A DNA stretch of 64,000 bases from Globisporangium splendens. Its lineage: Eukaryota > Oomycota > Peronosporomycetes > Pythiales > Pythiaceae. The translations under genes were made by a program, and so were the position numbers. A model generated the notes under the pieces. That model was not told where the DNA came from, did not search any database, and saw only the letters and a list, made by a program, of their open reading frames with translations. Numbering within the stretch: position 1 is the stretch's first letter; each line of letters begins with the position of its first letter. Positions 1-10,500 of this stretch are shown here, in pieces. Where the stretch lies: the NCBI GenBank assembly GCA_006386115.1, contig VFIW01000012.1, positions 831,128 through 895,127 of the forward strand, in the 5' to 3' direction.

Positions 1-1
1 T

Positions 2-1024
2 CGAGACGCAATCGCGAAGGCTCAGGATCTGCAAAAGGAACAAGCAGACAAGAGCGGAAGGAAGAACAAGCAAGTGTATAAGATCAATGATCTTGTATTA
101 CTTAGCGCGGTGAACCTGCCTGAACATGCAGTGTCCAACTTGGGAAGCTTAAAGCTTCTGCCAAGGTTCACTGGACCGTTCAAGGTAGTTAAATGCAATG
201 GTGATGCCTACACGCTAGACATACCTACACGCATGCGTCTACACCCGACATTTTATGTGGGTAGACTAAAGCCTTACCTTCCAAGTGGATCTGCGGATCC
301 TACGAGATCTTCCGCAAACGATCGAGCTGATCGTGGAGCTTCTCCACTTGATTGCGAAGAGCAAACAGCTCATCGCTCTGGAGATTCTTCTCGGCGTACA
401 AGAGTTGCAGGACGTCGAAGGATTGGTCCTTCACTGCCTCCAACGCTTGAAGACGAGAATGGTACTCGCCACGAAGTACCTCGAGTGCCGAACCTGCCTC
501 TTCCACAGAGCGCAAAAGGCGATCGTGAGCCAACTCACGAGACTTCTCGTTCTTCCGGAGTCGAACAAGTTCGTCCTGAACCTGTTGGAACCGTTCCTCG
601 TAACGGGACTCCAAAGCCGAACACTGGGCAGAACCTTCTGTCAGGACGTCGATCTTCGACTCATGATCGGCGACAAGGTTCTCGAGACTCTCGCAGCGTT
701 CCTCAAGCGCCAAACAACGCTGCTGCAAAGCCTCGATTTGCCCACGATGAGCACTCTTCCACTTCCAGAGTCGCTCAATCGTTTTCTCGTTCAGCCCCAC
801 CCCCGTTGTTAGACTCTCAGGGAGAGCATCGCTGGGTGGTTCAGTCGATTGTTGGTCATGAAGATCGACCGACTCATCGTCGAGGAAAGAAGCAGTTGAA
901 CCATCAACGCTTCTACAGAGTTCGGTGGCGTGGATATCCACCGAGCTCGGACACGTGGGAGCCTCGTCAGACATTGGAGTCTGATGTCCCCGACGTGGTC
1001 TGCAGCTATGAGAACTGCTTGTAG
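2..1024 (+). CDS. Gypsy pol C-terminus: integrase tail and chromodomain (partial)
   Basis: The frame is open from base 2 to the stop at 1022-1024; the start is off the window. The first ~80 residues are the typical integrase tail (GPFKVVKCNGDAYTLDIP, then HPTFYVGRLKPY). A Ser/Arg/Pro-rich spacer follows at about 300-800, and a C-terminal chromodomain lies at about 830-1020 (FYRVRWRGYPPSSDTWEP). Chromodomains in this position guide integration to modified chromatin. The spacer lies opposite the antisense coiled-coil ORF at 300-1466. In element B the chromodomain core is unchanged, whereas the spacer carries many replacements. Confidence 0.9.
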   Translation, partial: RDAIAKAQDLQKEQADKSGRKNKQVYKINDLVLLSAVNLPEHAVSNLGSLKLLPRFTGPFKVVKCNGDAYTLDIPTRMRLHPTFYVGRLKPYLPSGSADPTRSSANDRADRGASPLDCEEQTAHRSGDSSRRTRVAGRRRIGPSLPPTLEDENGTRHEVPRVPNLPLPQSAKGDREPTHETSRSSGVEQVRPEPVGTVPRNGTPKPNTGQNLLSGRRSSTHDRRQGSRDSRSVPQAPNNAAAKPRFAHDEHSSTSRVAQSFSRSAPPPLLDSQGEHRWVVQSIVGHEDRPTHRRGKKQLNHQRFYRVRWRGYPPSSDTWEPRQTLESDVPDVVCSYENCL

Positions 1025-1466
1025 CACCGCCAGGGGGGACATTACGACGACCAGAGCTAGGATTCGCTCTGTCGTCAGCGGGAGTTCTTCTTTCGGCACG
1101 GGCATTGCCACGACGAAGAAGACGCTCCATCTTGTTCTCGTTCTCAAGACGAACAAATGTTCGCCATGAGTCTCTCTGGGCTGCGATGTGTTGGTTCGGA
1201 TCATCGCGATCGTTGATCTGACGCCAACTGAAGAACCGCTCCTTGTAGAACTCGAGCTCCCACTTCTTCTTCAGAATGGGAGAAATGTCGAAGAGTTCTG
1301 GAGCTGTCTGCTGTCGCTTGGACGACGGACGTTCTTCACGGTTCACTTGGTCACTTGGTCGCTTCATTGCCGAATGGAAAGTGAACTGCTCCGAAAGGTC
1401 TGCAAAAGTACGCAAGGTACTTGTGACTTTAAGGAGGGGATGATGTAGTGGGCCATAACCAGCCAT
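300..1466 (-). CDS. Antisense ORF of gypsy element A: basic coiled-coil protein (388 aa)
   Basis: This uninterrupted ORF runs opposite to pol. Its ATG (1466-1464) lies 23 bp inside the 3' LTR, and its TAG is at 302-300. The N-terminal third (from MKRPSDQVNREERPSSKRQ) is basic with an NLS-like cluster. A Ser/Thr/Asp-rich linker lies opposite the chromodomain. The last ~165 residues are a strong predicted coiled coil with Leu/Glu/Gln/Lys/Arg heptads. About 420 bp of the ORF (1025-1443) have no sense coding. The same ORF occurs in element B with one stop codon. Plant Tat-lineage gypsy elements also carry an antisense ORF before the 3' LTR, but I recognise no homologous domain here. Function is unknown; a retroelement regulator or structural protein is inference. 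Confidence 0.6.
   Translation of the reverse strand: MAGYGPLHHPLLKVTSTLRTFADLSEQFTFHSAMKRPSDQVNREERPSSKRQQTAPELFDISPILKKKWELEFYKERFFSWRQINDRDDPNQHIAAQRDSWRTFVRLENENKMERLLRRGNARAERRTPADDRANPSSGRRNVPPGGATSSSHSCRPRRGHQTPMSDEAPTCPSSVDIHATELCRSVDGSTASFLDDESVDLHDQQSTEPPSDALPESLTTGVGLNEKTIERLWKWKSAHRGQIEALQQRCLALEERCESLENLVADHESKIDVLTEGSAQCSALESRYEERFQQVQDELVRLRKNEKSRELAHDRLLRSVEEAGSALEVLRGEYHSRLQALEAVKDQSFDVLQLLYAEKNLQSDELFALRNQVEKLHDQLDRLRKIS
1431..1443 (+). other. Polypurine tract of element A
   Basis: The purine-rich run AAGGAGGGGATGA directly abuts the first base of the LTR (TGTAGTGG). The same run precedes the LTR of element B at 12743-12755. This is the expected plus-strand priming site of an LTR retrotransposon. 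Confidence 0.85.
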
Positions 1467-2090
1467 TACATGAAGGTGGATCTGTTCCCAGATCTAGTGT
1501 GGCACACACCACCTTCAGCGTGCATTGTGGAGACACAAATAACAAAAGGGATTACGGTAATACAGTCCCCACATGCACGTGTGACGTCATTCGATGACGT
1601 CACGAGTGTTCTCTGTGCTAATCAGTGCAGAATGTTGTTCTCATGTACTAATCAGTACAGAGCAATGACATCCATGTACTAATCAAGTACTGAGTGATGG
1701 TTCCTGCTTGGGAAACTGCACTGGCGACGAGACCGACGTGTCTCTGCCACCTGGAGTGAGTGGCGCGAGCCAATCACTTTGCAGGGATTTTATACAAGAC
1801 TTGAAGTTCAAGCTTCTAGAAGATCCCGTAGGTTCAACCTCAGTGTACCCAAGGTTTTATATATCAGATTCATAGGTTTTATTGTGTATGTTTAGGTTTT
1901 AGTTATAAAACTGTAGGATCCCTTGGGTTCATTTAAGTTAGCGACAGGAACCATAACCATTTTTAATTCAGTTGCAAATTTTCCTCCAAGCCCTCAAGTC
2001 TTCTTCTCCCTCCAAGTCGGGAGATCGCTTCCTCTGGCACAAGCGTGTGTGCCGTGTTTGAGGGACAGTTATTAACAGCGCCCTCTTACA
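1444..2090 (+). repeat. LTR 1 (3' LTR of element A)
   Basis: This is a 647-bp LTR with ends TGTAG...TTACA. The family ends are the inverted pair TGTAA/TTACA. It carries two TGACGTCA palindromes, three imperfect palindromes built on an AATCA core, a TATA-like TTTTATATATC near 1855-1866, and a conserved TTCAGTTGCAAATTTTCC at ~1968 that loosely resembles the oomycete initiator. Closely related LTRs lie at 5714, 12756 and 16225, with a diverged one at 16878. Confidence 0.95.
1582..1602. promoter_or_regulatory. Paired CRE-type palindromes in the LTR
   Basis: Two perfect 8-bp TGACGTCA palindromes are separated by 5 bp. TGACGTCA is the classical CRE/ATF site for bZIP factors. The same pair with the same 5-bp gap occurs in every LTR of the window: 5852-5872, 12893-12913, 16715-16735 and 17006-17026. 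Spacer bases differ (TTCGA, TGGGA, TCGTC), which suggests that the sites and their spacing are what is kept. That a bZIP factor binds here is inference. Confidence 0.6.
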
Positions 2091-4740
2091 TGACGTCCTC
2101 ACACTCCTTCCATTCTTCTCGCACGACTGGTTTCCTTGCTGTCGCGATCATGGTCCATGTCAACTGGGATCGGACAAATGGCGCCATGATGTTCCGTATG
2201 TGCTCCCACAGTCTTGTTGCGAGAACACACTCGAAGAACAAGTGGTGCTCCGTCTCGACTGCGTCACACCCGTCGCGGATGCAGTAGATGATGCGTGGGT
2301 TCGAGTGTTGCAGGAACCAGAACCGCGAGCGCACGGGGAGAAGCCGAAACGCAAGGCGGAACTGCAGGTCTTCGAACACGGGGAGTAGGATCTTGCGAAG
2401 ATGCTTCCCGTACTTCACGAACGACTTGACTTCTTCGTCACCGACACTTTGCGAGTGCAGCGATATCGGATGGGACTTGCTCGGTGTCTTCGGTTCCCAC
2501 ACGACACGAAGAAGCGCGCTCCTCGGGATCGCTGGGACCAGACACACCTTCGAGCCACTTTTGCATCCCAGGTGAGGGAATGCACACTCACTCCATGTGT
2601 CCGAAGACAAAGGTGCAAGCTCACGCACTCCAAGTCGGACCGCGATCTGTGTCGCTTCTCGGTACAGAGAACGCAACCACTGGGATTGCACACCGAGAGC
2701 CACAGACGCGAGAGTGAGGTCGAGGTGCCGTTGGACAAAGTCGGACTCGCTCGGCCAGGAAGCACCATTGCTCATGAAGTCGACCAGCGAACGCAAGCCG
2801 AAGACCCTCGAGATGTGCAGACGGAACCCGCGCTGGGGTTCTGGCACCATCCCGATGCACCGACGGTGTGCAGCGGTGGTTTGCGACCTCGGAGTCTGCT
2901 CGTAGTGGAGGTCTGGATCCGAGTGGAACCAGATCGGCTGGTTCAGACCATACCAGACACGCTTGTCCGTCGGAAGGTCGTGCCACGAGATCTCCCATCG
3001 GATCTTGTACCACCAGACCCACGTCTCCTCCCACCAACCAGAGATCAACTCCCACTTGATCATCGTGCCATGTCGAAGAGGAGAGACCGTGAGGAAGTCG
3101 AGCGCCGTGCGTCGACCGACTCGAGGAAGAACCGCTGTGAGCAGCTCCGCACTCGGTGTCGTCCAGCTTCTCTCGTCTGGCTTGCTCGCCGATCGCATGA
3201 ACTGGAGCAGATGCTGGAGGCGTTGTCGCTTCAGTTGCGCTTCGATGCTTGGGATCTGCAGACCACCCTCACTCCTCGGGAGATACAAGAACTCCTTCGG
3301 AATGAGCTGGATGTGGCTTGCATCTCGATCGTGCTTCCGACTCAAGACGAACCGATTCAGCATCGACTGCCACCTCTTCACGACCGACGACGGGATCGAC
3401 ACGTGCTGGGTGTAGTGCCACAAGCGAGACAAGACCATCGTTTGCGCCACAAGAAGACGACCGCGAAGAGTCCTTGCTCGTCTGTACCACATCTTGAAGC
3501 CGTCGTAGAAGCGCTGGTCGAGGAAGTTGACGATGTCGTCGTTGACTGGCGACTGACTGAAGGGGATCCCGAGGAACTTGACCGACTCGGCTCGACCAAG
3601 CACATGCACACCAGGGAGCTGGGGACAGATCTCGTTCCGACCAAGCACATGCACACCAGGGAGCTGGGGACAGATCTCGTTCCGATTCAGTGCCATCAGA
3701 TTCGACTTGCCAAGGTTCAATTTCGCGCCAGACCCGTTGCAGTACTCCTCCACGAGCTCAAGCTGCGCTTGCACACTCGCAATGGAGCCTCCCAAAAGAG
3801 TCGTGTCGTCCGCGAAGAAGACACTGGTGGATGTGTGATCCTCGGTGAGGCACACTCCGAACTCTTCGTGGGACCGCAGCAGGTTTCCCAGTGGCTCGAT
3901 CGTGAGAAGGAAGAGAAGCGCAGAGAGCGGGTCGCCTTGCTTCACTCCTCTCGTCGGGAACATCGCAGGCTGGATGTTCTGGTTGATGACGAGGTGTGCT
4001 TGCGGCTCGGTGTACAGCAGTCTCACCCACTGCAAAAAGTCCGAACCACACCCCATTCGCTCGAGCACACGGAACATGTAGTCCCAGTTCACTCGGTCGA
4101 ACGCCTTCTCGAAGTCCAAGAACAGAGCATACGCTTCTTCGTCTCGACTCGTCACCAAGTCCTGCAGATCCGCGAGGAACCGCACATGGTGATGAATCGA
4201 TCGACCTTTGACGAACCCTTTCTGATCCGTGTGGACCAGGTCCGGTACGACACTTTGCAGTCGATAGGTGAGAGCCTTCGAGAGAACCTTGACGTCGACC
4301 GGGATGAGTGCGATCGGTCGGTAGTTGCCTGGTTGTGCTCTCGAGCCTTTCTTGTGGAGAAGCACGACGGCAGACTTGCGCTGAGAAGGAAGCAGAACCC
4401 CTCGTCGAAGTTGGTCGTTGAAGACAAGACTGAGACACTCACCGAAGACGTCCGGAGCGACCTGGTAGAAACCAGCAGTCAAACCGTCCATGCCAGGAGC
4501 CGACGTCGCCTTCATGTGTCGAATCGCATCCGCCAGATCGTGAGATGTGACTGGCGCATTCAGGATGTCTCGATCTGTTTCCGACGCGAACCGGACGATG
4601 GAGTCGAGAAGCTTGCGTTGCATGGTTTCGTCGGGTGGAGGAGCTGTTCCTGCTGGACTGTCGGGATCTCCCATCTCGGACCCCCAGTGCTCCAGGAAGC
4701 GAAGCGATATCTCTTGAGGATTCGATCGAGACCCTTCTCA
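2086..4740 (-). pseudogene. LINE ORF2, reverse transcriptase and C-terminal part
   Basis: The open frame covers the RT fingers and palm: a NYRPIALIPVDVKVLSK block, the DFEKAFDRVNW block, GVKQGDPLSALLF and the catalytic FADDTTL. It ends with a zinc-knuckle/RVT-type end (CDAVETEHHLFFEC). The frame upstream of the first Met continues in phase (RFLEHWGSEMGDP) and then shifts by one base against the endonuclease frame near 4710-4730. The stop codon is supplied by the LTR of element A, so the original C-terminus is lost. A 45-bp in-frame tandem duplication lies at 3593-3682. Confidence 0.9.
3593..3682 (-). repeat. 45-bp tandem duplication in the LINE RT ORF
   Basis: Two identical 45-bp units (3593-3637 and 3638-3682) encode the 15-residue block RNEICPQLPGVHVLG twice in a row just after the catalytic palm. 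The duplication keeps the frame. It looks like a recent slippage or unequal-repair event in this copy. Confidence 0.95.
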
Positions 4741-5713
4741 AGCTCGTGTCCAGCGGACGGAAGAAGTGCTTGGTGGACTTTTCAGAGTTGGCCGCTTGGA
4801 AGTCAAACGCACTGTCCTGGTTGTACTGACTTGTCTGCGTGACCGTCTCCTTGTACATCTTCATGGCTTCTTCGAACTCGCTGCGGTTGTTCTCGGTCGA
4901 CGCATCTCGATAGCGAGCAGCCGCTTGGCCCAACGCAGCTTGAGCCTCTTCGATCGCAGCAGTGTCTTGCATCCGCAGTTTCTTCTGCACGTCTTGGAGC
5001 TGGGTCTTGATTCTCGTCTTCCACCTCTCCCAGATTTGGCCAGGATTGATAGAGCCACGGAGCTGATCTCGGACTGCTTCCGCTTCCTTCTCGACCGCGG
5101 AAACAACCACTGGGTACTCCAGCAGGTAACGGGGAAACTTCCAGTACCCGCGTCCATGCAGCTGGGAGCCAGTCTTGAAACTCACACAGTGAGCAAGGTG
5201 GTCACCAGCGTTCTGGGGAACGAAGTACTTGGAGTCGTCGTAGAAGCGTTCATAGAACGGCTCCGAGAGAAGAATATAGTCCAGCCGGTTCTTGCGAGGC
5301 AAGGGACCAGTGAAGACTCGCTTCGTGTCATGGTGGACACGCCACGCATCCACAACGCCAAGACGAGCAAGCCACGCAAGGCAGCTCGACCGCGCCGGGT
5401 CGTAGCGCAGATCTGGAGACGAGGAGTCGAGTCTGGGATCCAAAGGCGTGTTCAGATCTCCCAACACAAGGTGTGTCGCTCGATCTTCAAAGTCTTCGGT
5501 CGAGAGACTCGAGAAGAATTGTTGCTTTTCCTGTCGGTCCACTGGCGCGTACACGTTGTGGATGTAGACGGGAGCGTCGCTCACCATCAGCTTCACAACG
5601 AGGTACCGACCTGGGACAGCGAGGCTTGGTTGTTCCGCAGCCGTTTCGAAACCCGGCACGTCAGAGCGAAGAACAGTGAGAACACCGCCACTACGCCCGC
5701 GTGTGGGTCGATC
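4700..5713 (-). pseudogene. LINE ORF2, endonuclease domain (downstream part)
   Basis: This carries the C-terminal two thirds of an AP-endonuclease-like domain: VYIHNVYAPVD, then LVLGDLNTPLD (a metal-binding GDxN block), then NRLDYILLSEPF (the S/RLDYIL block). The upstream part of the same domain lies at 13405-13670, beyond element B. Joining the two sides at the target duplication leaves a 1-base phase difference (VNDRTPSW / GRSGGVLTVLRSD), so the LINE probably already carried an indel or gained one at insertion. Confidence 0.85.
5709..5713. repeat. Target-site duplication CGATC (second copy 13405-13409)
   Basis: CGATC directly precedes the left LTR and directly follows the right LTR of element B. 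A 5-bp duplication is normal for Ty3/gypsy integrases. It proves the two LTRs belong to one insertion and fixes the LINE target site. Confidence 0.9.
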
Positions 5714-6363
5714 TGTAATGGGCTATAACCAGCCATTACATGAAGGTGGATCTGTTCCCAGATCTAGTGTGTCACACACCACCTTCAGCGTGCATTGTGG
5801 AGACACAAATAACGAAAGGGATTACGGTAAGACAGTCCCCACATGCACGTGTGACGTCATTCGATGACGTCACGAGTGTTCTCTGTGCTGATCAGTGCAG
5901 AATGTTGTTCTCATGTACTAATCAGTACTGAGCAATGACATCCTGTACTAATCAAGTACTGAGTGATGGTTCCTGCTTGGGAAACTGCACTGGCGACGAG
6001 ACCGACGTGTCTCTGCCGCCTGGAGTGAGTGGCGCGAGCCAATCACTTTGTAGGGATTTTAAACAAGACTTGAAGTTCAAGCTTCTAGAAGATCCCGTAG
6101 GTTCAACTTCAGTGTACCCAAGGTTTTATATATCAGATTCATAGGTTTTATTGTGTATATTTAGGTTTTAGTTATCAAACCTGTAGGATCCCTTGGGGTT
6201 CATTTGTAAGTAGCGACAGGAACCATAACCATTTTTAATTCAGTTGCAAATTTTCCTTCAAGCCCTCAAGTCTTCTTCCTCCCTCCAAGTCGGGAGATCG
6301 CTTCCTCTGGCACAAGCGTGTGTGCCGTGTTCGAGGGACTGTTTGGAACAGCGCCCTCTTACA
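5714..6363 (+). repeat. LTR 2 (5' LTR of element B)
   Basis: This is a 650-bp LTR with ends TGTAA...TTACA. It has paired TGACGTCA sites at 5852-5872, a TATA-like TTTTATATATC near 6125, and an initiator-like TTCAGTTGCAAATTTTCC near 6240. It differs from LTR 3 by about 20 substitutions or small indels. Confidence 0.95.
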
Positions 6364-6404
6364 CCTGATAGCAATTCGAGCGGTCCTTCCAACGACCCAG
6401 TGAA

Positions 6405-7532
6405 GTGAAGAGGTTTGACGACGCGGCTTTAAGCACGTCGCGCATTCCTGTCCAAGACCCTGCGAGCATCCTTGTTCGGAACATGGATGCTACAGGAACC
6501 CCACTCGGTCCAGCAGTACCGGAAACTGTCGAGTTGGCTATTGAGGGTTTCCCTCATTTGTCTTCTCATGAGTGGATGGCGCTTGAGCGCATGCGAGATG
6601 TCATCGGAGAGGCTGCTGTGGTCAGTCTGCTTCGGTCGGCATCTCCGGAGGACCAGAAGAGCGCGGTGGTCAGTTTCATGCACCACGAGATCATGTCCTC
6701 CCGGAAGCAGGTCGCAACCCCTGTTTCATCACTCAGGACGGTGCCACTGAAGCTTGACGTCTCTCCGTATCGCGGCGGAGAGAACGAACCCCTCTCACGA
6801 TGGTTCGTCGAGTTGGATGCAGCCATCGCTGCAAGACAACTGCGAGACCCTTCACAGCAAGTGTTGTTCGCGATGTCCAACCTTGCGGGTCGTGCGAAGA
6901 GCTGGGCGTATGGCAAGCGTTTAGTCGATCTAAACTGCTTCCCCAGCTACGATCATTTCAAGACCGAACTCAAGAAGGTGTTTGAACCTCCACAGAGTGA
7001 GTTCCGTGCACGCGCCGAATTCCCCAAGCTTCGTCAAGGCCGTTTCGACCTTCACTCGTATGCACAACGTGCTCGCTACTTGGTGTCGAGCATCGTTGAC
7101 GAGCCGATTGACGTTCCGACGCAAGTCGTGACGTTCGTGACGGGTCTGAACGATGGTCCGATTCGGAACCAATTGTTCCGCGAGTACCCCAAGACGCTGG
7201 ACGAAGCCATCGAACGTGCGATGCAAGAATAGTTCAGCATCAAGCAAGCAAAGTTCCATGGGTTTGCGTCGAGACCGATGCGGCAATCGAATGCCGTGCA
7301 TGATGGTCCCGAGCCCATGGACATCTCGTACATTTCCACGCCTGGAAATGAGCGTCCTCGCAACGATGGGAAGTGTTTCCGTTGCGGGAAGCCAGGTCAC
7401 ATTGCTCGGAACTGCAAGGTGTCTTTGCCGGGTCGGCAAACGACACAAGGTGCTCGTTCGAACAACCACGATCTTTCTTACGGTCGTCGGTTCGAGCGGT
7501 CACCTGGGCCAAAAAACGGGAATGGACAGTAG
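6405..7532 (+). pseudogene. Element B gag with one in-frame TAG
   Basis: The capsid-type region (residues ~110-270; LDVSPYRGGENEPLSRWF, LAGRAKSWAYG) matches the retrotransposon gag family. A TAG at 7230-7232 interrupts the frame. The same frame then continues to a CCHC zinc knuckle (CFRCGKPGHIARNC, ~7375-7418) and stops at 7532. The first ATG of the frame is at 6483; the frame is open further upstream from a GTG at 6405. Confidence 0.85.
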
Positions 7533-10500
7533 GGGAGAGGCCTCCTACTGGCCCGGAAAAGAGGACTGTGGACGTTGTAGAGACACAGGACTCTGGCTCC
7601 TATGTGCATCAAGCACATGCAGTTTCCACTATGAGTGAGAAGAGTGTCAGTCAAACGTCAAGTTTGATCGTTCACAAAGTTAATGTAGACGGTATTGCAA
7701 CGCCTCTACGAGCTTTGGTTGACACTGGTGCGTCGAACAACTTTGTTCGAAATGAAGTGACCGTCAGGCATGGCGTCTTCGTGCCTGATGCGAATGAAGA
7801 GAAGACAATGATTGTCCGGTTGGCAAATGGGTCGACTGTGAAGATGCCGAAGGTGTGGTGCGCTTGGCAATCGAGTGTGAAGATTTCCGAGGTGAAGACG
7901 AGTTCATTTTACTCGACCTCGATGACAAGTTTGATGTTATCCTGGGAATGCCGTGGTTGAAGCGTTACCAACCTAGCATTGACTGGATGAATATGAAGAT
8001 CTCCGTTGGCAAGTTACGCGATGCTGACTTGTGCTGCACAACAACGGATGAAGTGGCATGGGTGTACACATCTGTGGAAGAGATCCCAGATGTCCCTTGT
8101 GATATTGCGGTGTGCGATGGCCCCCCATGTTCACAAGTGGTACCCATTTTGAAGACGACGAACGGAGGTGGAGCAGTCAGGCGCCAGAAAAAGACTGTCT
8201 CCTTTGCCATCGACGACGAGAAGATTCGTGATGGCGTCGACAAGAGTGAATGGAAGTGGAATAGACACCCTTCCCAAGACAAGAAGAAGAAGACCAGCAA
8301 GAGAAGTGTTTCGTCAAGAGTTTTGAGTACCCCTGATCAAGGTACAAGTGGTGATGACGAAGGGAGTGTCCAAGCACAAGACACTCCAAGCGAGTTTATG
8401 AATATCGCGGTCTACAATGAAGAAGGTGACGTGGATGTAATCCGTCACGTGAAGATTGAAAATCCTCCAAGTTCAGTCCAAGAGTTGATTTCCTTGCCAT
8501 CGATGAGCAAGAAGACACTGGAGCGCAGCCTAGCGAGAGGCGATATTGCGCAGAGTGTGTGTGATCGTCGAAATGGTCGACGAAGGCTTCGTCAACAGCA
8601 TCGTCGAGTGCGGATGCAGATGTGTTGGACGAAAAGACACGGAGGAAAGGTTCGAGGAGCAGTCGTGGGACGCCCTCAAGAAGAACCCCGTGTATGCGCT
8701 TGCCAGGGAATTTGAAGACATTTTCCCTGACAAGGTGCCGGACGAACTGCCATTCGATAGAGGCATTCGTCATGAGATTGATGTACTTCCTGGCACGAAG
8801 TACTGCATCCAAGACAGTGGCCGTTGCCAAAGGAACAAGTCGAGGCAATCGACGAGTTCTTTGCACAACGGTGCTAAGCTGGTCATGTGCGGGAGAGCAA
8901 GTCTCCGCATTGCAGCCCCACTTTCTGTGTGAAGAAGGCAACTAGAGGTTGGCGCATTGTTCATGCTTTCAACAAATTGAATGATGCGACAATTCCGTCC
9001 CAGACTCCGGTTCCACGCAAGGACATGATCCTTGATGGAATGGTTGGCAGCACCGTCTTTAGTGCTATCGATCTGAAAGATGGGTTCTGTCAGATTCGAA
9101 TGCGCGAAGACGATGTTCCACTAACCGCAGTGAGTACCCCGAGTGGTATGCTGTGGGATGTTTCGTGGTGCCACGAGGACCTGAAAGAATGGCTCCTGCG
9201 ATACCTTCAATCGAATGGTCACGAACACGTTTCTTCGGCCTTTGCGGTAGACATTTCACCAAGTTACTTTGCCGATATTTTCGTTCTGGTAAAGACCCCG
9301 AATGGGAATCGGATGTCGATGTTCATCTCGATCATCTTCGTCAGTTTTTCCCGGTCATGCGTGAGAACAAACCTCTAAGCGCAAACTGTAAGAAGTGCAT
9401 GTTCTTCGCGCCCCGAGATCCCTGTTCGCGTTTGTTTTGGTGCAAGAGCGGTGTTCGAGTCGGATCCGGAGAAGGTCCAAAGCTATTGACGATTGGCCAG
9501 TGGCCTCAGAATTCAAACAGCCTACGACAATGGTTGGTCTGCCCAACTACTTGCACCGAAACGGCGCAATTATGCAGCGTTGGTGCAACCCCTCACACAG
9601 TCTCTTGAAGGAAAAGACGTTGAGTGGAAGTGGCGAAAGACATGAGAGGCATTCGAAGAAGTCAAGAGAGGTCTTCGAGAAGCTCCCGTGTTGGCTCTGC
9701 CAAACCACGACAAGCCGTTCCACGTCGTCTGTGATGCGAGCGACTATGCCATCGGTTGCGCATTGATGCAACACGATGATGAGGGTCACGAGCGAGTTGT
9801 GTCATATCAGTCACGACAACTCCGACCCGCAGAGCGGAACTGCCCAGTTCATGACAAGGAACTTCTGGCGATGAAGTATTCTTTGGTCAAGTTCCGTGTG
9901 TATCTGCTTGGCGAGGAGCACTTTGCTATCTACACTGATCACGCATCTCTGCGTACGGCAGTGAAGACTCCTCATTTGTCGCAAAGAATGGCGAGATGGT
10001 TCTCCTTCTTTGCAGAGTAACAACTTTGTGTACACGTACAAGCCAGGCAAGGACGAACATCTTAGCCGCTGCGCTGTCAAGACGGTCCGTATTACGAGTC
10101 CGAAGACCAAGAGTGAAGGCACGGACGGAGCGTGTCAACTCTGTGAAGATGTTCAAACGATCGCGGTGCAAGCGACGACTACAGTGCGAGAAGAGATCGT
10201 CGAAGGGTACAAGTCTGACGAAACATGTCAGGACTTGTTGAAGTACTTCAAGGACCCTTCCGACAAAGCACTGCAAGGTCTTCCGTCGCGCACAAGATCG
10301 CGAGTTCACCACTTCCGAGTACACAAAGGGTTGTTGTACTATGCGGTTGAACAAGGGGATACAGCCGGGCTGTGATTCCAACGACGAAGGTCTGTGCGGT
10401 TCATCGACTCTTGTAATGAGTACCATGACCGTCCTTCGGTGGCCATCTCGGCGTGAGAAAACGTTTCTCAGTCTTTCCCGGTTATTACTACTGGCCACAC

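Larger units (their letters stand above)
1..2090 (+). mobile_element. Ty3/gypsy element A, 3' part with 3' LTR
   Basis: This is the 3' end of an LTR retrotransposon whose 5' part lies left of the window. It contains the integrase C-terminus with a chromodomain, a roughly 420-bp stretch without sense coding, a polypurine tract and the 3' LTR. It matches element B (11300-13404) almost base for base over 2 kb, so both belong to one family. The base after its LTR (2091) is LINE sequence, so the element inserted into the LINE. Its left target duplication is outside the window. Confidence 0.95.

Noticed and set aside
285..812. Leu-rich plus-strand ORF in both gypsy copies (also 11597-12124)
   Set aside because: It is the mirror of the antisense coiled coil: GAG, CAG and AAG codons read as CTC, CTG and CTT on the other strand. 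Its own frame has no independent support.
2401..4842. 813-codon plus-strand ORF
   Set aside because: It is the exact shadow of the LINE reverse transcriptase on the minus strand, Arg-rich and without domains. The RT motifs are clear on the minus strand.
6364..6400. Primer-binding site of element B
   Set aside because: The sequence after the 5' LTR did not match the complement of any tRNA 3' end I could recognise, including the tRNA-Pro in this window.
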